From NCBI GenBank assembly GCA_964550375.1, contig CAZJYX010000018.1, positions 1-64,000 of the forward strand: DNA of 64,000 nucleotides, written 5' to 3'. Made by a program: the position numbers and the translations under genes. The stretch comes from JAAYXS01 sp964550375 (GTDB lineage: Bacteria; Planctomycetota; Phycisphaerae; UBA1845; Fen-1342). Of this stretch, positions 34,869 through 44,357 are shown in pieces (within the stretch, counting starts at the first letter, position 1; every line of letters starts with the position of its first letter). The notes under the pieces are model-generated. The model was not told the DNA's origin, did no database searches, and was given only the letters and a program-made list of their open reading frames with translations.

Positions 34869-36623
34869 TCAGACCGCTTCCTCCGTGATGGTCTCGCGGA
34901 TGATCTCTTCCAGGGACGTTACGCCGTCATACATGAGCAGCAGGCCCGCCTCCCGCAAGACCCGCATGCCACGCTTGCGGGCTTCCTGCCGCAGCACGGC
35001 CGTGGAGGCGTGTTTCATGACGAGTTCCTTGATCTCCTCGAACATGAGCATTACCTCGAAGAGGGCCAGCCGGCCCTTATAGCCGGTGTTGTTGCAGTAG
35101 TCGCAGCCGCGGCCGTAATAGAGCGGGCGGCCGGCGTGATCCTCGTAGGTGATGCCCAACTGCATCAACTGCTGCTCGCTCGGCTCGAATTCCTCCTTGC
35201 AGTTTTCGCAGATTTTGCGGACCAGCCGCTGGGCCACGATGGCCTCCAGCGTCGCCGTGAGCAGGAACGGCTCCATGCCGAGGTCGAGCAGGCGCGCGAT
35301 GGAGCTGGGCGCGTCGTTCGTGTGCAACGTCGAGAAGACCAGGTGACCGGTCAGCGACGCCTGGATCGCAATCTGGGCCGTTTCCAGGTCGCGGATCTCG
35401 CCGACGAGGATGATGTCCGGATCCTGCCGCAGGAAGCTGCGGAGGAAGCGCGCGAACGTCAGGCCGATCTCGGGGCGCACCTGGCACTGGACCATCCCGT
35501 CGATGTCGTACTCGACCGGGTCCTCGGTCGTGAGGATCTTGACCTCGGGGGAGTTCAACTCGCGCAGGGCTGAGTACAGGGTGGTGGTCTTGCCGCTGCC
35601 GGTTGGTCCGGTAACAACAACGATTCCGTGCGGCTTGCGAATGAGTTGGCGAACCGTTCCCAGGTCGTCCTCTCTGAGCCCCAGCAACTCGAGGTCGAGG
35701 TTCACCTGGGCCCGATCCAACACGCGCAGTACGACGCTCTCGCCGAACAACGTCGGCAACACGCTGACGCGCAGGTCAACGGGCCGCTTTTCGATCAGGA
35801 GCTCGACGCGCCCGTCCTGTGGCATACGGCGCTCGGCGATGTCGAGGTTGGCCATGACCTTCAGCCGGGAAGCAATCGCCATGGCGACATACTTGGGCGG
35901 CGGGACCATCTCAAAGAGGACGCCGTCGATGCGGTAGCGCATCTTGAACTCGTCCTCGAAAGGCTCGAAGTGGATGTCGGAGGCCTTGTCGCGGATGGCC
36001 TGGAGCAGCACGAGGTTCACGAGCTTCTTGACCGGATTGCTCTCGGCCATTTCGCGCAGCTCGTCCAGATCGATGCTCTCGCCGCGGCCGGCGTACTTGG
36101 CCAGATCCTCGTCTTCGCCAATCTCCGAGATGAGGTCGCTCATGGATTGGGCGGACTCCTCGGGGTAGTAGCGGTTCAGGGCTTCGGCCATGTCGGCCGC
36201 GGTCGTGATGCGGGCGACGACATTGAAACCCATGAGCGTCTTCAAGTCGTCAGTGGCGTGGAAGTTGTCCGGGCTGGCCAGGGCGACCTCGATCGTGTTC
36301 GTCTCGCGATCGTAGGCGGTCGGCACGATACGGTAACTCTGGGCCATCTGGGCCGGAATCAGGTCGATGACGGCCTTATCGACATCGATGTTGGCCAGGG
36401 TGATCGACTCCATCCCGACCTGGGCCGCCAGCGCGCGATGGACGTCGACCTCTTCCACGGCGCCCATCTCGATAAGGAGCTGCCCAAGCGGGCCGCGTTT
36501 CTTCTTCTGAAGCTCAAGCGCCTCGGACACTTGCGCCCTAGTGACCTTACCCATCTTGATCAGGATCCGCCCAATCGGGCGACCCTTGAGTTGCGAGATT
36601 GGAGGCATCTCTTCAATGGCCAT
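34869..36623 (-). CDS. gspE: Type II secretion/type IV pilus assembly ATPase (GspE/PilB)
   Basis: 584 residues. N-terminal T2SSE_N-type modules (two LI.MG..... repeats, GRILIKMGKVTRAQVSEAL and GQLLIEMGAVEEVDVHRAL, residues 18-70), then the ATPase: Walker A GPTGSGKTTT (339-348), Asp box TTEDPVEY, Walker B DIILVGEIRD (403-412), His box STLHTNDAP. A zinc site is formed by CENC (472-475) and CDYC (507-510). It powers pseudopilus assembly from the cytoplasm. First gene of the operon with a good TATAAT promoter just upstream. Confidence 0.95.
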   Translation of the reverse strand: MAIEEMPPISQLKGRPIGRILIKMGKVTRAQVSEALELQKKKRGPLGQLLIEMGAVEEVDVHRALAAQVGMESITLANIDVDKAVIDLIPAQMAQSYRIVPTAYDRETNTIEVALASPDNFHATDDLKTLMGFNVVARITTAADMAEALNRYYPEESAQSMSDLISEIGEDEDLAKYAGRGESIDLDELREMAESNPVKKLVNLVLLQAIRDKASDIHFEPFEDEFKMRYRIDGVLFEMVPPPKYVAMAIASRLKVMANLDIAERRMPQDGRVELLIEKRPVDLRVSVLPTLFGESVVLRVLDRAQVNLDLELLGLREDDLGTVRQLIRKPHGIVVVTGPTGSGKTTTLYSALRELNSPEVKILTTEDPVEYDIDGMVQCQVRPEIGLTFARFLRSFLRQDPDIILVGEIRDLETAQIAIQASLTGHLVFSTLHTNDAPSSIARLLDLGMEPFLLTATLEAIVAQRLVRKICENCKEEFEPSEQQLMQLGITYEDHAGRPLYYGRGCDYCNNTGYKGRLALFEVMLMFEEIKELVMKHASTAVLRQEARKRGMRVLREAGLLLMYDGVTSLEEIIRETITEEAV

Positions 36624-36660
36624 CGCGTTGCACTCCGACGGGCTGCGCGCCCGGACAGGT

Positions 36661-36689
36661 ATTATATGAGTAGCCGGGCCGCGCGCGAA
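36661..36689 (-). promoter_or_regulatory. Candidate promoter of the secretion operon
   Basis: On the minus strand TATAAT (36666-36661, perfect -10) lies about 38 bases before the gspE ATG. Seventeen bases further upstream is TTCGCG, a weak match to TTGACA. The spacing is ideal, so the -10 is probably real even though the -35 is poor. The region is divergent: the ChaN-like gene starts the other way about 210 bases off. Confidence 0.5.
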
Positions 36690-36877
36690 CTCATGCCGGA
36701 CCGATAGTGCCGCCGACGCCTTGCACTCGCCACGAGCGCGCGCCGGCTTGGCGACCGATGTCGGCAGTCTTGTGAGCCGGCGTTGGGTGTGGGATGATGG
36801 CCGCTAATCGCTCGGGCACCCGCAGCAAGCGTGTGTTGTGTGGTGCCAGCCAGGGCCGGCCGCGATTAGGAACGCTT

Positions 36878-38080
36878 ATGAATGCTCGCCCGATACTGAT
36901 GATCATGCTGCCAGCGCTGGCGTTGTGGGCGTCCGGTTGCACCGGCGCCCAGCGACTAGACCTGGCTGAACAGACAGGCGGCAGTGCGGCGCTTTTCGGG
37001 CAGTTCCGCGCTTATGACGGTCGCACCGGCCGGCCCTTGACATTTGCCCAGGTGGTCCGGCGCTGTGCGGCGGCAGACGTGGTTTTGGTGGGGGAGCGGC
37101 ACTCGGACGCGGTCTGCAACCAAATCGAGGCGCAGCTCCTGGCGGCACTGCTGGCGCAGCGTCGGCCGGTAGCGTTGGCGATGGAGTTCTTCGAGGCTGA
37201 CACGCAAGCATCTGTGGATGCGTATCTTGCGCGCCGCATTGATGAGTCGGCCTTTTACGAGCAGACTCGTCGGAGTCCTTCATATGTGCGTTCGCACCGA
37301 CCGCTGGTGGAGCTATGTCGGGCGGCGGGCGTGCCGGTGATTGCCGCCAACGCGCCGCGCGGGCTCGTGCGGGCATACCGAGTCTCTGGACAGCCTTACT
37401 CTGAATTCCGTGCCGCCTTGGATCCGGAGCAGCAGCGTTGGTTGCCGCCGACCTGCGAGGATCTGGGTGGAGCGTACCGGGAGCGGTTCATGGAGGTGAT
37501 GGCGTCGCACGTTGCTCCGCCGGCGCCGGCGACGCCGGAGCCATCCGAGCCCGCTGCCAGTCCGGCGGACGCCCCGAGCGTGGAAGAGATGACGACGCCG
37601 GCGCCGACTTCAGCCCCTTCCGCTGAGGAACCGGCGGCGGCGGACGAGTCGGCGGCAGAAGGGCCGGCGGTCGCGCAGCCGGCTGTGGAGCGTTCGGAGG
37701 CAGCGTCTCCGGCGGCCTTCTATCGAGCCCAACTGTTGTGGGACGAGGCGATGGCGGATGCACTGGCGGCGTTCCGCGAGCGGTTTTCGGCGCACCGGAT
37801 GATGCTGGTGGTGGGCGCATTTCACGTGGCGCACGAGGGTGGCACCACGGTTAAGTACCGGCAACGCCGACCGCAGGATCATGTTGTCACCGTGGTCTAC
37901 GTGGCGAGCGAGGACGGCGCGTTGGCGTTCGACCAGGCGGATCGCGGTGCCGGGGACATCCTGGTCTACGGAGTGACGCCGCCGCCGAGTCGGCGGAAGG
38001 CCGAGCCGGCCGGCAGTTCGCCGGGTGAGGCCGCCAGCGGGGCATCGCCGGGTGTTGCGGCCGAGCCGGTCAGTGAATGA
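36878..38080 (+). CDS. ChaN-family lipoprotein with a low-complexity insert
   Basis: 400 residues from the ATG at 36878 (TTAGGAACG upstream); the longer frame to 36794 is unlikely. Signal peptide with lipobox LWASGC. The ChaN/haem-binding-lipoprotein fold is indicated by VVLVGERHSDAVCNQIEAQL, LAMEFFEAD.QASVDAYLA and, at the far end, AHRMMLVVGAFHVAHEGGT. Between about residues 208 and 285 lies a Pro/Ala/Glu-rich segment that splits the fold and is probably disordered, and the C-terminal 35 residues are similar. Family members bind haem in some pathogens; iron-related use here is inference. Confidence 0.75.
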   Translation: MNARPILMIMLPALALWASGCTGAQRLDLAEQTGGSAALFGQFRAYDGRTGRPLTFAQVVRRCAAADVVLVGERHSDAVCNQIEAQLLAALLAQRRPVALAMEFFEADTQASVDAYLARRIDESAFYEQTRRSPSYVRSHRPLVELCRAAGVPVIAANAPRGLVRAYRVSGQPYSEFRAALDPEQQRWLPPTCEDLGGAYRERFMEVMASHVAPPAPATPEPSEPAASPADAPSVEEMTTPAPTSAPSAEEPAAADESAAEGPAVAQPAVERSEAASPAAFYRAQLLWDEAMADALAAFRERFSAHRMMLVVGAFHVAHEGGTTVKYRQRRPQDHVVTVVYVASEDGALAFDQADRGAGDILVYGVTPPPSRRKAEPAGSSPGEAASGASPGVAAEPVSE

Positions 38081-38166
38081 ATGGTCAGGCGCGTGGTTTG
38101 GAACGGCAGTTGCAGGGCGTGATTAGGGCGCGGGTCCACCGGCGCAGGTGGACGAGTGGGATTCGG

Positions 38167-38238
38167 GCGTGAGGCGAACGTTGTGCCGGCCGGGATAAGC
38201 CGACATCACTCGGCGTGGCCGGCCAGCGTGAGGCGAAC
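38167..38238. repeat. Pair of 13-bp direct repeats upstream of the acyl-CoA synthetase gene
   Basis: GCGTGAGGCGAAC occurs at 38167-38179 and 38226-38238, 59 bases apart, within the 237-base gap before the ADP-forming synthetase gene. The second copy ends 80 bases before the ATG. Such tandem sites can be operators for a regulator; none is known here. Confidence 0.35.
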
Positions 38239-38317
38239 ACAATCCGAAAATGGACTGACCGGCACTGTTTGATCCCCCGGTCGACTTAGTAGGAATTCGC
38301 ACAGGAGTCTGGGGACT

Positions 38318-40480
38318 ATGACACGAAGTTCCGCGACTGCCGAAGTTGTCGAGCACGAGGCGTCTTTTCTGGAACCGCTATTCTGCCCCCAGTCGATTGC
38401 GGTAGTGGGCGCCTCGCGGACGCCGGGGTCCGTGGGGCACGCCCTGGCCCACAACCTGGTCCAGGCCGGGTACACGGGGGTGGTCTACCCGGTGAATCCG
38501 AAGGCCAAGAGCATTCTGGGCAACCGCTGTGTGCCGAGCATCTCGGCGATTGATGACCATGTGGATCTGGTGGTTCTGGCGATTCCGCCGCAGTTCATCG
38601 AGGGGGTTGTGCGGGAGGCGGCCGACCACGGCACGCGGCACTTCGTCGTAATCTCCGCCGGCTTCAAGGAAGTGGGCGGTGAGGGGGTGAAGCGGGAGGA
38701 GTCGCTCAAGGCTCTGGCCCGCGAGCGTGACCTGACGATCGTCGGGCCGAACTGTCTGGGCGTGATCAACACGGACCCGACCGTGCGCATGAACGCGACC
38801 TTCGGCCGCTCCATGCCGCGGCCGGGATCGCTGGGGCTGATTTCGCAGAGCGGCGCGTTGTGCACGGCGTTGCTGGACTATGCGCAGGGTATCGGCATCG
38901 GGTTCTCACGTTTCATCAGCTTTGGAAATAAGGCGGCGGTCAGCGAGTTGGACCTGCTCAGGTCGCTGGCGTTCGATCCGTACACCAAGGTTATCCTGAT
39001 GTACGTGGAGGAGCTGGGCAGCGGGCAGCAGTTCGTGGACACCTGTTACGCAATCACGCACGGCAACAACCCCAAGCCGATCCTGGCAATCAAGACCGGC
39101 CGGACCTCCGAGGGGGCCGCGGCGGCGGCCTCGCACACGGGCTCGCTGGCGGGGTCGGACGAGGTGTACGACGCGATCATGACGCAGGCGGGCGTGCAGC
39201 GAGTCGAATCGGTCAAGGAGCTGTTTGACTACGCCGAGATCTTCGCCGACCCGATCCTGCCGAACGGCCGCCGCACGGCGATCATTACCAATGCCGGCGG
39301 CCCCGGCATCATGGCCACCGACGCGTGCATCCGCAGCGGCATGCAGTTGGCGCGCTTCCAGGAGTACACGCGCAAATCGCTGCAATACCAGATGCCGGCC
39401 ACGGCCAACATCAAGAACCCGGTTGACGTGATAGGTGACGCCCGGCACGACCGTTACCGGGCGGCGCTGGACGCGGTGACCGCGGACGAGGGGGTTGACC
39501 AGGTGCTGGTGGTCGTTACGCCGCAGACCATGACGGATGTGACGGAGATTGCCGACGTCATTCGCGAGGCCAAGGCTTTCTGCGGCAAGCCGATCGTGGG
39601 CTGCCTGATGGGGCTGGTGGACGTGGGGGCGGGCGTGCAGTTGCTCCAGCACCACGGTGTTCCGACCTACCCGTTCCCGGAGGACGCGATGCGGGCGATG
39701 CTGGCCAAGTGTCGCTTCACGGAATGGTGCCGGACCCAGAGCCGTGGTTACCAGCAATTCGAGGTGGACCGGGAGGCGGCCGCCCGGGTCTTTGACGAGG
39801 AGCTGGCGGCGGGACGGAACCAGCTCGTCGAATTGAAGGCTCTGGACATAATGCGGCACTACGGCTTTGCGACGGTGCCGTACAAGCTGGCAACCAGTGC
39901 CAAGGAAGCGGCGGCGGCCGCGGAGGAGATGGGCTTCCCGGTCGTGCTGAAGATTTCGGGGCCGAAGATTCTGCACAAGACTGACGTGGGCGGCGTGCGG
40001 CTCAATCTAGCTGACGCCGATGCCGTCCGGACGGCCCATGACGAGATGGTGGCGACCGTGCGCGACAAGCTGGGCCCGGAGGTGGAGGTCTGGGGCGTGC
40101 TGGTGCAGAAGATGCTGCCCCCGGGCAAGGAGATCATTCTGGGCATGTCGCGCGATCCGCGGTTCGGGCCGCTGTTGATGTTCGGCCTGGGTGGCATCTA
40201 CACCGAAGCCCTGCGGGACGTATCATTCCGGCTGGCGCCGCTACGGCAGGAGGTTCCAGCGGAGATGATCAAGAGTATCCGCTCGTATCGCTTGCTGGAG
40301 GGCGTGCGGGGCGAGCCGCCGTCCGACGTCGCCATGATCGGCGAGTGTCTGCTGCGCCTGTCGCAGCTTGTGACGGAGCATCCGCGCATCAAGGAACTGG
40401 ACATCAACCCGTTGATGGTCTATGCGCGCGGCGAGGGCGCCATGGTGGCCGATGCGCGCATCATTCTCACGGAGAGCTAG
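38318..40480 (+). CDS. ADP-forming acyl-CoA synthetase (acetate-CoA ligase type), alpha-beta fusion
   Basis: 720 residues, a fused alpha and beta subunit. Alpha part: CoA-binding domain (SIAVVGASRTPGSVGHAL, residues 26-43), succinyl-CoA-synthetase-like domains (IVGPNCLGVIN, GLISQSGALC) and the phosphorylated histidine in ASHTGSLAG (His273). Beta part (about 490-720): ATP-grasp domain (GFPVVLKISGPKILHKTDVGG, LGMSRDPRFGPLLMFGLGG). The enzyme interconverts acyl-CoA + ADP + Pi and acid + ATP + CoA, which can conserve energy. Two CoA-transferase genes follow at once, so it opens a three-gene operon. AGGAG and GGGGACT lie before the ATG. Confidence 0.92.
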   Translation: MTRSSATAEVVEHEASFLEPLFCPQSIAVVGASRTPGSVGHALAHNLVQAGYTGVVYPVNPKAKSILGNRCVPSISAIDDHVDLVVLAIPPQFIEGVVREAADHGTRHFVVISAGFKEVGGEGVKREESLKALARERDLTIVGPNCLGVINTDPTVRMNATFGRSMPRPGSLGLISQSGALCTALLDYAQGIGIGFSRFISFGNKAAVSELDLLRSLAFDPYTKVILMYVEELGSGQQFVDTCYAITHGNNPKPILAIKTGRTSEGAAAAASHTGSLAGSDEVYDAIMTQAGVQRVESVKELFDYAEIFADPILPNGRRTAIITNAGGPGIMATDACIRSGMQLARFQEYTRKSLQYQMPATANIKNPVDVIGDARHDRYRAALDAVTADEGVDQVLVVVTPQTMTDVTEIADVIREAKAFCGKPIVGCLMGLVDVGAGVQLLQHHGVPTYPFPEDAMRAMLAKCRFTEWCRTQSRGYQQFEVDREAAARVFDEELAAGRNQLVELKALDIMRHYGFATVPYKLATSAKEAAAAAEEMGFPVVLKISGPKILHKTDVGGVRLNLADADAVRTAHDEMVATVRDKLGPEVEVWGVLVQKMLPPGKEIILGMSRDPRFGPLLMFGLGGIYTEALRDVSFRLAPLRQEVPAEMIKSIRSYRLLEGVRGEPPSDVAMIGECLLRLSQLVTEHPRIKELDINPLMVYARGEGAMVADARIILTES

Positions 40481-40482
40481 GC

Positions 40483-42363
40483 ATGGGTAACTGGACCGAG
40501 CGCTACGCGGACAAGGTCGTCTCGGCCGAGGCCGCGATCAGCAAGATCAAGGCTGGTGACCGTGTGTACATCGGGTCGGCCTGCGGAGAGCCGCAGGAAC
40601 TGGTACGGACCCTGAGTCGCATGGGCGACCGGCTGGCCGACACGGAGTTGATCCACGTGATGACGCTGGGCGTGGCGCCGTACGCGGATCCGCGCTACGC
40701 GGCCAGCTTTCGGGCCAACGCGTTCTTCATCGGCAACAGCGTGCGCGGGGCGGTCAACGATGCCCGGGCGGATTACACGCCGGTGTTCCTGTCGCAGGTG
40801 CCGGCGCTGTTCAAATCGGGGCGCATCAGCATCGACGTGGCCCTGATCACGGTGAGCCCGCCGGACGAGCACGGCAACTGCAGCCTGGGCGTGTCGGTGG
40901 ACATTACGAAGTCCGCGGTGGAGGCGGCCCGGCTGGTAATCGCCCAGGTGAACCGCCACTCGCCGCGCACGCTGGGCGACGCGTTCCTGCATGTGAGCCA
41001 GATCAACTATCTCGTGTCGCACGACGAGCCGTTGCTGGAGTGGCCCGACACGGGCGAGCCGGACGAGGTCACGCGGCAGTTGGCGGCGAACCTGGCCCGG
41101 CTGGTGCCGGACGGGGCCACGCTGCAACTGGGCATCGGGCGCGTGCCGGACGCCGTCCTGGGCCTGCTGACCAGCAAGCACGACCTGGGTATCCACACGG
41201 AGATGTTCTCGGACGGTGTGCTGAAGCTGACCGAGGCCGGGGTTATCACCGGCAAGCACAAGACGCTGCACAAGGGCAAGATTGTCGGCAGCTTCGCGGC
41301 CGGCAGCCAGCGGCTGTTCCAGTTCCTGCACAACAACCCGCAGATCGAGATGCGGCCGTCCGAGTATACCAACAGCCCGTTCGTCATCGCCCAGCACGAC
41401 AACATGGTGGCGATCAACTCGGCCTTGGAGATCGACCTGACCGGCCAGGTGGTGGCCGACTCGCTGGGGCAGCAGTTGTACAGCGGCCTGGGCGGCCACG
41501 CCGACTTCATGCGCGGCGCAGCATTGGCCAGGAATGGCAAGCCGGTCATCGCGGCGCCCAGCACGGCGGACACGCCGGAGGGGGTGCGCTCGCGCATTGT
41601 GTCCGTGTTGCAGCCGGGGGCCGGTGTCATCACGACGCGCGGCGACGTGCACTACGTGGTCACCGAGTACGGCGTGGCCTATCTGCACGGCAAGACCATG
41701 CGTGAGCGGGCCATGTCGCTGATTACGATCGCCCATCCGGACTTCCGCTCCGAGTTGCTGCATGCGGCCAAGCGCCGCCGCATCGTGTATCCCAACCAGA
41801 TCATGCCGCCGCCGCAGGCGCCCTACCCGGCGGAGTATGAGACGACGGTGGAACTGGCGGACGGCACAGAGGCGTTCATACGGCCGATTCGCCCGGACGA
41901 CGAGCCGCTGATGCGTGAGATGTTCTACGAGTTCAGCGAGCAGACCGTCTACCTGCGCTACCATGCCTCGGTCAAGGCGATGCCGCACAACAAGCTGCAG
42001 GTATTCTGCAACGTGGACTATGACACGGAGATGGCCCTGATCGCGCTGGTGGGCACGCCAGGGAACGAGGAGGTGGTGGGGGTGGGGCGTTATATGACGG
42101 ACGCGGCCAAGGAGAACGCCGAGGTGGCATTCACGGTCAGCGACCGCTATCAGCGCAAGGGCCTGGGGACGCACTTGTTCGAACGGCTGATCGAGGTGGC
42201 CCGGGCGCATGGGATCAGCCACTTCCACGCCTACGTGCTGGTGGAGAACTCGGGCATGCTGAAGATTTTCCATCGCTCGGGGCTGAACATTGAGACTTCG
42301 AAAGAGGGCGACGTCGTGAAGGTCTCGATGACGCTGCCGCAGTCCGAGGCGGAGAACCGATGA
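40483..42363 (+). CDS. Acetyl-CoA hydrolase/CoA-transferase fused to a GNAT domain, copy 1
   Basis: 626 residues; ATG at 40483, two bases after the previous stop, with GGAG upstream. Residues 1-440 are a Cat1/4-hydroxybutyrate-type CoA-transferase (VYIGSACGEPQELV, LQLGIGRVPDAVL, and the catalytic Glu316 in NSALEIDLTGQV), then GVAYLHGKTMRERA. Residues about 455-620 form a GNAT acyltransferase (IRPIRPDDEPLMREMFYEFS, VSDRYQRKGLGTHLFERLIE with the acetyl-CoA loop). The transferase moves CoA between short acids. The GNAT part might acetylate a protein, perhaps the synthetase or the transferase itself; that is inference. Confidence 0.9.
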   Translation: MGNWTERYADKVVSAEAAISKIKAGDRVYIGSACGEPQELVRTLSRMGDRLADTELIHVMTLGVAPYADPRYAASFRANAFFIGNSVRGAVNDARADYTPVFLSQVPALFKSGRISIDVALITVSPPDEHGNCSLGVSVDITKSAVEAARLVIAQVNRHSPRTLGDAFLHVSQINYLVSHDEPLLEWPDTGEPDEVTRQLAANLARLVPDGATLQLGIGRVPDAVLGLLTSKHDLGIHTEMFSDGVLKLTEAGVITGKHKTLHKGKIVGSFAAGSQRLFQFLHNNPQIEMRPSEYTNSPFVIAQHDNMVAINSALEIDLTGQVVADSLGQQLYSGLGGHADFMRGAALARNGKPVIAAPSTADTPEGVRSRIVSVLQPGAGVITTRGDVHYVVTEYGVAYLHGKTMRERAMSLITIAHPDFRSELLHAAKRRRIVYPNQIMPPPQAPYPAEYETTVELADGTEAFIRPIRPDDEPLMREMFYEFSEQTVYLRYHASVKAMPHNKLQVFCNVDYDTEMALIALVGTPGNEEVVGVGRYMTDAAKENAEVAFTVSDRYQRKGLGTHLFERLIEVARAHGISHFHAYVLVENSGMLKIFHRSGLNIETSKEGDVVKVSMTLPQSEAENR

Positions 42364-44267
42364 GAAACCCAGAGCTGGCCGGTTGGGAAAAACGCTATCC
42401 GGGCAAGGTGCAGTCGGCGCAGACCGCCATTGCGCTGGTGCAGGCCGGGCAGCGCGTGTACGTGGGCTCGAACGCGGGCGAGCCGCAGACGCTGGTGGAG
42501 GCGTTGTCGGCGCGCGAGGACCTGCTGGACACGGAGATTGTGCATATTCTGACGCTGGGCGTGGCGAGCTATACGGAACCGCGCCTGGGACACCGCTTCC
42601 GGCACAACGCGTACTTCATTGGGCCGAACGTGCGCGCGGCCGTGCAGGCGGGTCGGGCCGACTACACGCCGATCTTTCTGTCGGAGCTTCCCGCGCTGTT
42701 TCGCAGCGGCCGCGTGCCGATCGACGTGGCGCTCATCTCGGTCAGTCCGCCGGACAACCACGGCTACTGCAGCTACGGCGTATCGTGCGACGTCGGATCG
42801 GCGGCGGCCGAGTCGGCCAAGCTGGTGATTGCCGAGGTGAACGCGCAGATGCCGCGCGTGCTGGGCGACTGCTTCATACACATGAACGACATCGACGTCG
42901 CGGTTTCCACGGATCGGCCCGTCCTGGAGGCGCCGCAGGGCGAGCTGGACGAAATCTCCCGCCGGATCGGCCAGCACATCGCCAATCTGATTGAGGACGG
43001 GTCCACGCTGCAACTGGGCATCGGCGCGATTCCGGACGCGGTCCTGACGTTCCTGGACGGCTTCAAGGACCTGGGCATACACACGGAGATGTTCAGCGAC
43101 GGCGTAATCCCGCTGGTGGAGAAGGGCATCATCACCAACGCGGCCAAGACGTTGCACCGCGGCAAGATCGTAATGAGCTTCTGCATGGGTTCGCAGAAGC
43201 TGTATGACTTCATCCACAACAATCCGTGTGTCGAATGTCATCCGAGCGAGTACACCAACGACCCGTTCATCATTGCGAGAAACGAGAAGATGGTGTCGAT
43301 CAACTCGGCGATCGAGGTCGATCTGACCGGTCAGGTCTGCGCTGATTCGCTCGGTGCCAAGTTCTACAGCGGCATCGGCGGGCAGGTGGATTTCGTGCGC
43401 GGGGCGGCGCGCTCCAAGGGCGGCAAGCCCATCATCGCCCTGCCGGCGACCACCGGTGACGGCGTTTACTCGCGCATCGTGCCCTATCTCAAGAAGGGCG
43501 CCGGCGTGGTCACCAGCCGCGGCGACGTGCACTACATCGTCACCGAGCACGGCGTGGCCTACCTGCACGGCAAGAGCATCCGCGAGCGCGCCCTGGCGCT
43601 TATCCAGATCAGCGACCCCAAGTTCCGGCCCTGGCTGCTGGCCGAGGCCAAGCAGCGCCAGTTGCTGCCGCGCGACGCCATGCAGGTGACGCTCGACACG
43701 CTGCTCTATCCCGAGGAGTGGGAGACCTGGGTGCGGCTGAAGGACGGCACGCGCGTCTTCATGCGCCCGATGAAGCTGTCCGACGGCTCGCCGCTGCGCT
43801 CGCTCTTCTACGAGCTGTCCGTGGACATCAGCCACTACCCCTTCCTGGAGATGATCAAGAACATGTCGGTCGAGCAGCGCCAGGAGACGCTGCAGATCGA
43901 CTACGACACCGACATGTGCCTGGTGGTGCTCACGGGCGCCGGCGGCACCGAGAAGCTCATCGGCGTCGCGCATTACCGCAAAGACACGCACACTAACTTC
44001 GCCCACGCCGCCTTCATCGTGCGGGCCGAGTGGCAGGACCGCGGCGTCGGCCGGGCCCTGCTGGAGAAGCTCGTCGAGGTGGCCCGGGCGCGCGGCATCA
44101 CGGGCTTCACGGCGGACGTGGCCGAATCCGACCAGAGCGTCTTGCGACTGTTCCATAACGCCGGCTACGCTGTCGAGGGCGACGCCCGCGACGGCTACAC
44201 CCGGCTGGTGGCGCCCTTCGAGAAACACGAGCCCAAACCCAAGCCGACGCCCACCGCGGCGCAGTGA
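42360..44267 (+). CDS. Acetyl-CoA hydrolase/CoA-transferase fused to a GNAT domain, copy 2
   Basis: 635 residues, same layout as the gene before it, which it overlaps by four bases (ATGA). CoA-transferase domain with catalytic Glu319 in NSAIEVDLTGQV; GNAT domain in the last 170 residues (RPMKLSDGSPLRSLFYELS, RAEWQDRGVGRALLEKLVE). The two copies are clearly paralogues by tandem duplication but differ widely, most in the GNAT part (one has the YDTEMALIALV and the other the YDTDMCLVVLT version). They may use different acids or form a mixed oligomer. Confidence 0.9.
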   Translation: MRNPELAGWEKRYPGKVQSAQTAIALVQAGQRVYVGSNAGEPQTLVEALSAREDLLDTEIVHILTLGVASYTEPRLGHRFRHNAYFIGPNVRAAVQAGRADYTPIFLSELPALFRSGRVPIDVALISVSPPDNHGYCSYGVSCDVGSAAAESAKLVIAEVNAQMPRVLGDCFIHMNDIDVAVSTDRPVLEAPQGELDEISRRIGQHIANLIEDGSTLQLGIGAIPDAVLTFLDGFKDLGIHTEMFSDGVIPLVEKGIITNAAKTLHRGKIVMSFCMGSQKLYDFIHNNPCVECHPSEYTNDPFIIARNEKMVSINSAIEVDLTGQVCADSLGAKFYSGIGGQVDFVRGAARSKGGKPIIALPATTGDGVYSRIVPYLKKGAGVVTSRGDVHYIVTEHGVAYLHGKSIRERALALIQISDPKFRPWLLAEAKQRQLLPRDAMQVTLDTLLYPEEWETWVRLKDGTRVFMRPMKLSDGSPLRSLFYELSVDISHYPFLEMIKNMSVEQRQETLQIDYDTDMCLVVLTGAGGTEKLIGVAHYRKDTHTNFAHAAFIVRAEWQDRGVGRALLEKLVEVARARGITGFTADVAESDQSVLRLFHNAGYAVEGDARDGYTRLVAPFEKHEPKPKPTPTAAQ

Positions 44268-44357
44268 CGACCGGAGCGGCGCAGGGCGACGACTGCAGGG
44301 CGTGTGTGGGTGGATTGTCGGCGCGGCCGGAAGGCTACGCCCGGCAGTCCCGCGGCC

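Noticed and set aside
40477..44228. Two very long minus-strand frames (598 and 665 codons) opposite the CoA-transferase-GNAT genes
   Set aside because: Mirror frames caused by third-position GC; the plus strand has clear catalytic motifs.
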